DNA of 64,000 bases, taken from Oxytricha trifallax. Its lineage: Eukaryota; Ciliophora; Spirotrichea; Sporadotrichida; Oxytrichidae. Within the stretch, counting starts at the first letter, position 1. Every line of letters starts with the position of its first letter. The stretch spans positions 1 through 64,000 of the forward strand of contig ARYC01000649.1 in NCBI GenBank assembly GCA_000711775.1, given 5' to 3'. The notes under the pieces were generated by a model. The model was not told the origin of the DNA, did not search any database, and was given only the letters and a program-made list of their open reading frames with translations. The position numbers and the translations under genes are program-made. Positions 46,941 through 56,291 of this stretch are shown here, piece by piece.

Positions 46941-47728
46941 TCACATTTAAAACTCTTTCGTGAGAGCTGGCTTCTCTTTCTTTTCTTCTACTTCTTGCTT
47001 CCCTCCTCCAAGGTTTCTTCTCTTGCTGCCAGCTCCAGCATCTATGTTCATTGACTCTGGCGGCTAAATATTTGAATAAAGTCTCTTGCCAACTTCATAC
47101 TTCGTCTGCAACTTTCTCTCTCTGTGAAGCTTGCTCTATTCCTTCATCAAAAAGATGCCAGTACCAGATTTTTCTAAAGAGTTAAGCTACAAATCTTACT
47201 TGAAATATAAGGGTGCTTCTGCAGCTCTGATAGCCAGCTCTCACTTATCTTGATCCCTTGTTTGTCCTTATCTTCTGAAGAGATGCTGTACCTTTTCTTA
47301 TGAGATTCTTGAATAATTTCTTTCAAGTAATCACCTTTAATTGTTGCAAGTATACCAAAGAAATAGTTTCTTTCAGGTAGTTTATTTGACAACTGCTTCT
47401 TAGTAGGCAGGTACAGCGAAACCTCTGGGTCATTCATAGCATCATCATATAAGTTAGTCACTGAGATTTCTGGATAGTTTGGGATCTCTGCAAACTTTAC
47501 ATCTTAAGTTTTCAATGCTTTCTTCTCTTCGCAGAGTATGGCTCTTAGAAATGAAATTTTAGTACCTTCCATCGTTGGCAGGAACAAACCAACTACATAA
47601 TAAAGATTAGCCACTTTGAGTTTATTACCTTGCTGCACCAGGTAGCGATGCAAATCCTCCTTGCTTCTAAATCTTTGAATTAATTCTTGTGCTTGCACTC
47701 TTTTCATTGCATCATTCATTGACTCCAT
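46941..47728 (-). CDS. TBE '22 kDa' gene, intact when spliced, 253 residues
   Basis: ATG 47726-47728 (MESMNDAMKRVQAQELIQRF) to TGA 46941-46943. Blocks in order: GLFLPTMEGTKISFLRAIL, IPNYPEISVTNLYDDAM, LSNKLPERNYFFGILATI, ESWLSELQKHPYIS. The 26-nt intron (47174-47199) follows, then KKSGTGIFLMKEQSK, MNIDAGAGSKRRNLGGG and a Lys/Glu tail. Removing the intron gives exactly 254 codons. Read unspliced, the frame would end soon after the intron at about 196 residues, close to 22 kDa, so the classical size may reflect an unrecognised intron. The function is unknown; no domain is recognised. Confidence 0.85.
47174..47199 (-). other. 26-nt GT-AG intron, copy 3
   Basis: It starts GTAAGATTTG and ends TTAACTCTTTAG on the minus strand. 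Length, phase and position equal those at 1760-1785 and 31245-31270 although the interior differs. Confidence 0.8.
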
Positions 47729-47799
47729 CTTGTTTACAGATCTAAGAAATGATATTCAAATTTAAGTTTATTGATTTCAATTATTTACCTCTGTAAAAC

Positions 47800-48120
47800 T
47801 TACTATTAAATATGGGCATCCTATAGGAGGTCAACCTCTAAGAAGGATATGGAGAAAGTTTTGAGAACTGGTTTCAAACTTGAGAGATTGATATCAATTT
47901 CTACTGTTATAGTTCCATATTTTTAAATTTAAATTGGTACGTACTTAATTAGGAGCAGCTCCTAAAATGCTAGTACTTAATTAGGAGCATTAATTAATGC
48001 TAGTACTTAATTAGGAGCACCCTAATTTTAATCATAAAATCATAAAATACCTCCTAAAGCAGTACGTACTTAATTAGGTGCACCTCCTAAATCGGTACGT
48101 GCTGTAATCAACTTATTATT
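47800..48120. promoter_or_regulatory. Divergent TBE promoter region with TAGTACTTAATTAGGAGC repeats
   Basis: It has the conserved block TTAAATATGGGCATC (47810) with GGAGGTCAACCT, as at 31876. About five direct copies of a GTACTTAATTAGGAGC-like unit follow (47938-48080), some extended by AGCTCCT to give a palindrome. It sits between the '22 kDa' and zinc-finger starts. It is probably regulatory or a protein-binding array, by inference. Confidence 0.5.
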
Positions 48121-48357
48121 GATAGTAAAAATGGTTACTTCCTCCCCCATATTTAGTGCTGGTTCGTCTCTTAACACTTAAATTTCTTCTCTCATACTCT
48201 AAGAACTTCCCTTCAAACTTATAGGTTTGCAAAGTTCTCATATATGCTCTCAGTTATAGAGGCAGTTTTATAATTTTAAATTCAAATTTAAATATGAGCG
48301 CTAATATTTTAAGAAAAACAATAGCAAATCCATCAAAGTAAATGACTTACATTTGGC

Positions 48358-48807
48358 AGTAATAAAGAGTGTGATAGCTGCGATATGAATTCTCATAAGG
48401 AACTGCCAGAGCTATCACTTGAGGTCTCTGTTATTAAAATAGAAATTAATATTAGAAAATTAATGGCAAACAAGTGTGTGGGAGACAGAAAGGAGGAGAA
48501 AGTAAGAAATGAAATTTCAATGTAAGCTCAGGAAGTTCAAGTATACTTTTGTGAGCTGTGTGAGAGAGATTTTGCTCATAAATCTAGCTGGTACAGGCAT
48601 ATGAAGGTCCATAAGGAAGCTAAGTCTTCAGTATACTTAAAGCATGACAAAGTTGATGGAAAGTATGATTGCTTTGAATGTCATAAGTAGTACTCTCATT
48701 CAAGAGACTTAAAGAAGCATCTTTTAAAAGCCCAAAAGAAAGAAATAGAAGTTGAAGATTAAGACACTCAACAAAAGAAAAGCAAGGGAGCCTCTTTAAG
48801 TTGCTGA
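48358..48807 (+). pseudogene. TBE '57 kDa' ORF, zinc-finger part only
   Basis: The open frame contains CELCERDFAHKSSWYRHMKVH (C2H2), 19 residues, then CFECHKQYSHSRDLKKHLLK. It ends at TGA 48805-48807 after a Lys/Gln-rich stretch. The ATG of the family (48293, MSANILRKTIANPSKQ) is in another frame and reaches a TGA, so a frameshift is present. The kinase half is absent, the homology being lost at about 48.8 kb. Confidence 0.8.
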
Positions 48808-49020
48808 GCTTTAACAAGCAAATGAATTAGAGTATGTGAGGATCGCACGCAATCTCTTAGCATCAGAGGTCACTAAAATTATGATTAAATTATAATTCAA
48901 GAAAATTCCAGTACTTGCATAGATTAATTTAGATAAAACCCCAAGAGTAAAATTTCAACGAATTTTGCGAATTAAAATTTAATCAACAATGAATCAAATG
49001 CTAGTTTAAATATATAATCA

Positions 49021-51249
49021 TCATTCAACAATCTTGCAAATCTTGTCGTAGTACTTCTTCTCCTCCTTGGTCATGGTTGAGCTGCCTGCCACGCTGGCCT
49101 TGATGTCGTTCTTGTATACAATCTCTTCCCAGTACCACCTTCTCAGCTGGTCCGTCTCCACCTTTTCCCACACGTCGGAGAAGTGATCGATGATGACACG
49201 GGGTGCCCAGGGGTTTGCGATGTAGACTGCCTGCAGCCCCGAGTACACCTTGTCCTGGCTCACCCTCTCAAGCTTCTACATTTCGGCGTTGACGAGGTCC
49301 ACCTGGGCCTGGCTGGGTTGGGCATTGAAGTCGTTGAGATTGGTCGCGACGAGGTGCTCCCTTACTTCTTGTGAAATGCGCTTCAACTTGTAAGATTATG
49401 CCAGGGACCTGGCCCAATGCCAAGTGAACAGGAGATCCTCATGATCATCAGGATGAACTTCAAATCTCTCAATTATGCTTTCATAAGAGGGCAAATCCTT
49501 TTCCCATCTCAAGAATTCGAAATTCCTGCAGACAAATTCAAACCAGCAATAGGTGGCCTTCATGAGCTCAGCTCTCCTTTATTCAGCAGAATCCTTCTTT
49601 TGCTCTTGAGTTTTATCACTGAACACAATCTTGGTATTTCTAGCATTCAGTGTACTCTCCTTCAAAGCAGATGAAATTGCTTCTTTTACATGTTCATCAT
49701 TCCTCAAGCCAACGAGTTGTTTTGATCTTGGTTGTCTGATTTTAGACTATTTAGGCTCACTGACTGGTTTCCTGTATCTTGTGCTCCCAGTTCCTTTGCC
49801 TTACTTTCTTCTAAGTTTGCTTTAGAAATTTCTGGGACTCTTGCGAGGTATATCAGGTCGTCCTTTCTTATAAACATACTTGCCCTCCATAATCAGAGTC
49901 CACTCCTTTAGAAATGCTTTCTTAAATTGTGCAGGTGGATTATCTTCAACCATGTCAATTATGTTTAGATAGGCAACTCCCCTCAACCATGAAAGAACAA
50001 GACGATTTTTGTTAGAGCACTCAAATGCATCGCGCTCAGCAGTGTCCATAATAAACCACTTCCCAGAATCCTTAATAAATGCACCTGCATGAGCCTCTCT
50101 CTTAACAACACGAGATTTATCGGGTGAAAGAATCTCGATTATCATTTGGAAAAGGTATCTATCCTTTGTGAGATGACTCTGCAAGAACTGTGGAAACTTA
50201 AATAGTAGATTCTTTCTGTAGTTGTCCAACATTGGATTTGTGAAAGAGTGAATGACTTTAGGAGTGTACCAAATATCCTTCTTAACATCATAAAGGATGT
50301 GGTGAAAATTCTTCAAAGAGATGCCATGTTCCACAAGATGTTCAGGTTAACGAGTTCGCACCATATGAGCTCTAGATTGATAAAGGGCGACGAACTTCTC
50401 GACACTGTCAAACAATGGACCACCTACAAACATATTGATAGCATGCACAACACAGGCAAACTTATTTTAGTCAGTTCTTCCTGGGTGCCATTTTGCTTTA
50501 GGAAATAATTTAGATGGGTCCATCTGTTCTTGATTCTCATAGAGTTTGGTGCATTGGAACTCCCTTAGAACTTCCAAGTAACGCTTTTCACGGAAATCAT
50601 TGCCAGTCTCTAAAACATATTCACTATAATTTTCTTCAGCATCTGGATCTTTGTGTTCTGCAGATGCAGCTTCTTGCCACTCATCAGCAATGAGGTTGTC
50701 GATTTAGTAATTTTAGAGAGAATCGAGCAGCATTCTAGTCTCTTGGTCATACTGTTGAAGCATTTGGCTCTGCTTAGGCTGCTCTGACTCTTCCTCACTC
50801 ATGCTGGCATCTTCCATCTGTCCCTTGCATTCCTCCTCTTGCTGGTGGCCTGCCAACTCATGAGAGTTTCCATTCACACTAACCTTATGAGAATCTTGCG
50901 AACTGCTGTCAGAATCCTCGCTATCACTTGAACTGGTTCCTTCGTCTTTGTCTCGATCAGAGCGCGCTCCCGCGTAGATGTTCCAGTAGGGGTGGTCATG
51001 GAGACCTGGCATCTTCTCACTGACAAAAGACTCAACTCTGGCTCGATCACATGGATACATCAGCTTCGAGTGCTCCACCCACACTGCCTTTCCTCGAGGA
51101 TCGTTTTCATACATGACCTTGGCGTGAATGGCGTTCCTAATCACCTTTACTTCTAGGATGTCTCTCACTCTGTAGGCCTCTCCCTTGCCAAGTGGTGCTT
51201 GCTGCTGGATCTGTTGTTGTGGACCGCTTTAATCTGAGCTTGACTCCAT
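49021..51249 (-). CDS. 742-residue protein with protease-like core, unknown family
   Basis: ATG 51247-51249 (MESSSDQSGPQQQIQQQAPL) to TGA 49021-49023, uninterrupted with TAA/TAG as Gln. Residues ~25-80 (YRVRDILEVKVIRNAIHAKV; AVWVEHSKLMYPC) suggest a chromo/Tudor-like beta fold. Residues ~100-170 are Ser/Asp/Glu-rich. Around 266-402 are FACVVHAINMF (Cys266) and EAHAGAFIKDSGKWFIMD (His387, Asp402), a Cys-His-Asp arrangement like papain-fold or Josephin-type proteases. A basic AT-hook-like stretch follows (KKGRPDIPRKSPR), then a helical C-terminus. Protease activity is an inference from motif order only. It is the 3'-most gene of the block, its start 364 bases from the transposase stop. Confidence 0.75.
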
Positions 51250-51612
51250 TTCTAATATCAAAGTTTAATTCTTAAAATAAATTATGATTTTAATAGGGCG
51301 TATTAGATTTTAAATATTGGGAATTAAACTTTAATTGGCCTATTAAATATTTTAGTATTAAAAGTTTGCCTAACTTACCAAATCAGTGTTGCAGAGGAAT
51401 TCTAGGGTAAAAACGCAAATGGGGACCAGCAAAGATAGTCATTCGAGAGCCCTTGAAAAGACGCATCGTCCTCTAATCTACGACACAGACAATTGTTTCC
51501 CAGGCTGAGATAAATTTCAAATAAGAATGGTGGGGTTTTGGCACTTTTAATAGAGTATGGGTGATTCGTGATTTCGCAGATTGGGTGGCCAAAACCAGAA
51601 TCAATTACAGTA

Positions 51613-53607
51613 TCAGACAGCCTGCAGGCTCAGATGCTTCAGGGCATCGACCAAAGAGCATGCGAACGCGCCGGTGAGCCACCGCATGTCCAAGTTTGAT
51701 AGCTGCACAGCCAGGGCCTGCGCATAGCGCCGCAGCTGCTTCCTATAGTCTATTAGGGGAGGTAAACTTACTTTGTAGAGACAAGCAGGAGCATGGGGTT
51801 GAGGTCACGGCACTTAATGAACCTGAATGCCTTTTCCACTGGAGCCATGTCGTACTGGTAGGGGCCCAAGAAGAGTATGGGGACGTTAAGCTTCTGCAAG
51901 ACGCTATTGGTGTAACTGCTACGGTGGTAGGACGCGTTGTCCATCAACAATAGGGAGTGAGATCGCCAATCTTATTCTTAGTTATCTAAATGCTCTACAA
52001 TGTCCATAATGAAAGCCAAAAAAGTGTGAGAGTTAGTATATCCCACACTAACATTGAACATGAATGTGCCCATATTTGATGCAGCTGCTGTTATACATAA
52101 CCTGCTAACGCGTCGTTATGAAGATTCTACATTCTACTTCTTTCCTGATATCCATGAATAGCTTCGGCAGTCTGTATTTTGAATGATGGTCTCATCAATG
52201 TTGTAAATAGTGAATGCTGAACAGGAAGCTTGAATAAAATATGCTGAAGCAATTTAGCGTTACAATAGGGATTTCAAATTATTATGGTTGGGTGTGAGGT
52301 GAGAGATTTTGTGATAGCGCATGTGCATCTCCTTCTTCAGGAATTAACTTATGCGATACTGAGACAATTACTCATCCAACTACTGCTTCAGTTTGTTCAT
52401 TATTTTCCTGGTAGTAATTATGCCTTGGTCATTTTCGATGGTTTCGCAGATGCAGGCTTTGACATCTTCACTTAGATAAAGTTGTTTTCGGCCCCTCTTC
52501 TGGGGAACAAGTAAATCAGGTTATTTGCTATCGAGCTTTAGTAGCCTTTAAACATGATATCGACTAATACCTAGCAGCCTAGAGATACTAGTCACATCAA
52601 TCTGCTACTCGTTGTTATGTTAAACAAGTTCATTGATTCTACTCCATTCAGTTTGATGAGTAATATTCCTATAATGGCGCAACAAAGCTCTTCCATGCAT
52701 AGGCTGTAGATTAGAGTATTGAGTGGCAGTATTGTTTATCACCACTTAGGATTCTGAGTTTAGATTTCTTGACTTTAAACTGAGTGTTCTTGTTCATTCT
52801 GGTGATCATAGATGGGCAAGTCATCAGTAAAATTTCCTACATCTGGAAATGCCCACTATTATACAAGGTGTGCTAGTCTAAGAATTTCACTTTTCGGTAA
52901 AAGGCTTTCGCTATCTTCACATGATTTGAGAAACCTAGTGACTTGAGACCTGGGATCAAATATCTCAAAGAGTGGGCCTTTTCCAACAGTCGTGTACCCC
53001 TACAAATAATTGCTGACTTATTCTGCTATTTCCAGAGAGGAGTATTCTTCAATCTATACCTCCTCCTCACTCTCTATTGGCATGTAGACCAACTGGCTGC
53101 GTAATACGCCCACCTCCTTGGGTTGCTTGGGGTTTTGGAGATTGGACTTTGCATGAAAACTTCTGGGCTCGCAAGGATTTTATGAAATAGCTTCTGAAGA
53201 CACAATTTGCTGCTCGTCAACTTCTTGTTAGAGAGAGGATGTATTGGGAATATGAGTTTTACGAGGACGCCCACGCTTTCGTTTATTTAGTGGTTTCGAT
53301 TTCGTCTGCATTAGGAGAGATTTCTCAAAGAGTATTCCTAATAGTTTTAAAATTATTCTTTGGGTATAAAACCGCCTCAATAATCCTTTTAAAGCTAGAC
53401 TTCCTGAATCAAAATTGAGGAAGTTTATTCCTGGCACCCTCCACAGAATGTTATTAATAATTTTTTTATTATGCAATAGTAGATGAACTTCCTAGACCTT
53501 TAGTCCAAGCTCTCGAGCAAGCGCGATCTTTATCTTTTTTTGACGCAAGATGGAAAAGCCCATATGCCAAGCATTAAGTAAACAAACTCATACTTCCTTA
53601 GTGACAT
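51613..53607 (-). CDS. DD34E transposase of the five-gene block (frameshifts, one 29-nt intron)
   Basis: The likely start is MSLRKYEFVYLMLGIWAFPS at 53607; after a seven-A run the frame moves to KIKIALARELGLKVQEVHLL. An AT-hook KRKRGRPRKTH lies near 53270 and a long linker follows. A one-base shift near 52745 leads to MHGRALLRHYRN, SRLLGISRYHVQRLLKL (helix-turn-helix) and PQKRGRKQLYLSED. The catalytic part has FTIYNIDETI, HSLLLMDNASYHRS and DMAPVEKAFRFIK, with 34 residues between Asp and Glu. A 29-nt intron (51743-51771) precedes the C-terminal LRRYAQALAVQLSNLDM, stop 51613-51615. It is an IS630/Tc1-class enzyme, distinct from the TBE transposases. Both frameshifts could be sequence errors. 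Confidence 0.82.
51743..51771 (-). other. 29-nt GT-AG intron in the transposase gene
   Basis: On the minus strand it begins GTAAGTTTACC and ends AATAGACTATAG. Removing it joins LLLVSTK to KQLRRYAQAL in frame and avoids an early stop. Confidence 0.65.
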
Positions 53608-54294
53608 ATTGAAAGGGACCAAGAATGTAAGAAATACATTTAAAGTAATACGTCCACCTCATCATAGTATATCCGTAGAGACTAAGTCACTGTCTCTGCC
53701 ATCCCACAGCTTGAAGGTCTCACTGTCACCGATCTTTTATTATTAGCTCAAGAGCATTCATAGTGCCTTGAGTTCCTGCCATCACCACGCGATTGGAAGA
53801 AGATTGATAGATAGTGGGTGATATTATCAATACTGTCATACCCGAGCAACTTTAAGCTAAAATTGATATTGCACTCAAGAAGAGAGCAGAGAGAATAGCT
53901 GAGTAGAGAAATCTGAATGTGTAGTTAAGACCTGAATTTGCTGAGGCCTTTTCACATTGCTTGCACATTTCGCGTAAGTCAGTTCAACTATGTACTCATG
54001 TAATTTATAGAGGATAAAGGGAGAGCTGTTGCTCTCCTTAAGCCTAAATCAAAGAGAAAGCGCACTCGCTCAGAATTTGAGGAAACTAAGGAAGAGGAAT
54101 CACTTATGAAGGCTGATAAGAAAGAGTACATGCTCTAAGTAAAGCGCTTAAAAAAAGACTTCAATAACATAACCCAAGGTCACTTGCACAACCGCAGCTT
54201 TAATATGGGTATTCAGAGCCAGTTTCAAAATGCGTCCAATGAGAATTTGCCTTCAGGAAGTCAAAGCTTGAACAAGATGTAGTTCAACATTTGA
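53608..54294 (+). CDS. Unknown protein divergent from the transposase, one 37-nt intron
   Basis: The frame is open from about 53609 (ERDQECKKYIQSNTSTSS), with no obvious ATG, through LEGLTVTDLLLLAQEHSQCL and FLPSPRDWKKID. A one-base shift in a G run (about 53817) leads to IINTVIPEQLQAKIDIALKK and LRPEFAEAFSHCLHIS. Intron 53974-54010 follows. The second exon reads DKGRAVALLKPKSKRKRTRS, then KKDFNNITQGHLHNRSF, TGA 54292-54294. The Lys/Arg cluster could be a nuclear signal. It starts back-to-back with the transposase gene, so they may share a promoter. Family not recognised; start unresolved. Confidence 0.6.
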
Positions 54295-54704
54295 GGCTAT
54301 GATTAGTTGCTTATGATGATTCAGAATTATTGCCATGCCATTCATCTCTTCGAATCAGAATGCCAACTGGTAATTATCTATTAGGTAATTGAATGTGTTT
54401 CTGAATTTAATTAAGGTGTGATCCTATATCAAGAATTTATATTAAAGCGTAATACTTACATTTAACTTTTAGTACTTTCACTTTTTAATCTAATATAATA
54501 GAGCGTCTTAAAGTATTAGCTGAACAAAACGCTAATGTGAGGATTTAATAGCGTATTTTAGAGAATGTATGGATGCGTTATTAATTATAATGTTGAGAGT
54601 GAAGGTGAGAGATAATTATGGTTGAGTAGCTTATAGTTAGTGTTTGAGTGAATTAGTTTTTAAAGGTAATTATGCGCTTAAGAAGATTATGAATATGTTG
54701 GCAT
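54295..54704. other. Intergenic part of the five-gene block
   Basis: Between converging genes. After 54300 the plus strand stays open for a while in other frames (HAIHLFESECQLV) but turns AT-rich; nothing further is recognised. Confidence 0.35.
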
Positions 54705-56291
54705 TCATAACAAGGGATCATGAGTGGGTAAGACTTCCAACTCTTATGTGGTAGGCGCTGCGATTCCATCACCACCAGTGGCTTAGGTGCCCTTTCTTTA
54801 AATACCCAGGATGTCAATCTCCAATTCTACTTTTTGAAGGATCTCCTCATTGACAAGTCTCTCCAGCTATGTTGTATCGATTTCACTGGATCTCTTTGAC
54901 AGCAATTACTGAGTCGATCCCTAATCCTATCTCTCTTCAATTTAGTACTACTCTCCAGTAGTATTCGGTATCATGTCTCTTTGAAACTTTCCAGCTTCAT
55001 CGGTAGCATCAAGAGTAGCAAAACTTTTGCTTTTCACTTGCGTGTATTTTACACTCAGTCCCTTATCAAAAACTATATCTCTGCTGTCATCATCATTCAT
55101 CAAGAAAGCCCGAGATGATAGAATCTGGTCTATATTATTCTTCCCAATGAAACTGACATAGAGTTGGTTTGCTTGCTGCTTCTCGCATTCAAGGAAGTTT
55201 TCTATTTCAGGAGGAGGGAATTCTAACCACTTTGACGCGATTTTGATTGTGCTGATTTTCACCTGGTGGCCATTTAGAACATAAGCAGCGTGGTGTTCCA
55301 TTTACTTCAACGCTTTGAGTTGACTTTCTAATTTGCTGTTAACTTGCCAGTGAGTCATAAGCTTTCTCTTCCCAACTGCATTGTGAGTACCCTCTATCGT
55401 TCGTTCCTTATACTTGACATCCAAGCATAGGTTACTTGCTATCATCTCCATACAGAGGGCTGTAGTAAGTCTGTGATTGCACTGGACAGAGATTGCGCAC
55501 TCGGTGAACCTCTCCACTATTTCCAAACAGCTGCTTGTGGTATTGTGCAGCGAATCTTATTGCTATAGCATGAATGCAATACCCCGAGAATTGCGCTTTG
55601 GCTGGCTCGAATGTTTGCTTGAGTTCTTAAGTGTGCGCTCCTTCTTCGATATGAGCTTTTTGGAGATGGGGTCAAGTAAATTCTGGAAGTCGAGCACTTC
55701 CCATTCATCTGGTAGCCGTTCCTGAGAAATGAGGTAGTTACTAACATCCTACTTCTTGTATTTCAAAATCTGGCGCCACTCCAATATCAACTCATGGAAC
55801 AATTTGACAATCCTCAGCTTCCACTCTTCAGCTCCATCCTCTGAGGTCTTGTAGGCTTTAAGAATCTTGACTACTGCAGACATCCTATTGCGAAGGGAGT
55901 TTGTTTCTACGAGAGTGCTGGTCACATATTTAGAATAAATCATGCTACCCTCTGTGATTTTAATCGGCACTTGTGGAGCTTTGGTCGCCAATGTGGTTTT
56001 AATACTTTATTATTGTTTACTTTTTGGGGTATTTTATGGTGATGCTTAATTGTTAGGGTCGACTTCTTTAATCTCTTCATTTTAAGAATCTAACGGTTAG
56101 TTGTCCTATTCTAAACATTGAGCTGGCATGGCTGTCTTTATAGGCATACGACTTGAATTACTTGAAGGGTTAATACTCCACAATGTTTTGTATATCTGCT
56201 GGTCCCTAGCTATGGCATCATTGACCTACTGTCGGTTCTAATGTTTCTGCATTCGATGGGTCATTTGATACTCTCTGCTTGTATGAACCAT
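54705..56291 (-). CDS. 528-residue unknown protein of the five-gene block
   Basis: One frame runs from ATG 56289-56291 (MVHTSREYQMTHRMQKHQ) to TGA 54705-54707, 529 codons with TAA/TAG as Gln; later in-frame ATGs (56252, 56129) are also possible. The N-terminal ~120 residues are Gln/Asn/Ser-rich and probably disordered. The middle reads STLVETNSLRNRMSAVVKIL, EEWKLRIVKLFHELILEWRQ and VSNYLISQERLPDEW, helical and somewhat like the N-terminal bundle of tyrosine recombinases, but no catalytic Arg...His-x-x-Arg...Tyr set was seen. The C-terminal part is HHAAYVLNGHQVKISTIKIA, FLECEKQQANQLYVSFIGK and an acidic/Gln tail. It overlaps the upstream gene by about 30 bases. Confidence 0.72.

Larger units (their letters stand above)
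45831..48850 (+). mobile_element. TBE transposon, same family as 29.8 kb, right end missing
   Basis: ATT (45831-45833) precedes CAAAACCCCTTAATGAGG, the left terminus with a single telomere unit. The transposase (+) and '22 kDa' gene (-) are intact. The zinc-finger part of the third gene is present, but homology stops near 48780-48870, before the kinase, and no right inverted repeat was found to the end of the window. The GC-richer five-gene block begins within 250 bases, suggesting that it replaced or interrupted the right third. Confidence 0.92.

Noticed and set aside
49417..49825. Plus-strand ORFs over 49.4-49.8 kb
   Set aside because: Antisense to the continuous 742-codon minus-strand gene.
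51696..51953. Plus-strand ORF over the transposase
   Set aside because: It is antisense to the DNASYHRS and APVEKAF catalytic region, so it is a shadow.
53420..53560. True homeodomain in the large-element transposase
   Set aside because: The KIKIALARELGLKVQEVHLL segment is only loosely similar; the diagnostic WFxN core is not there.
54948..55991. Three to four separate short minus-strand genes
   Set aside because: They are one continuous frame once TAA/TAG are Gln (54705-56291).
54705..56291. Tyrosine recombinase
   Set aside because: Some N-terminal helical resemblance, but no Arg, His-x-x-Arg, Tyr catalytic pattern could be found.
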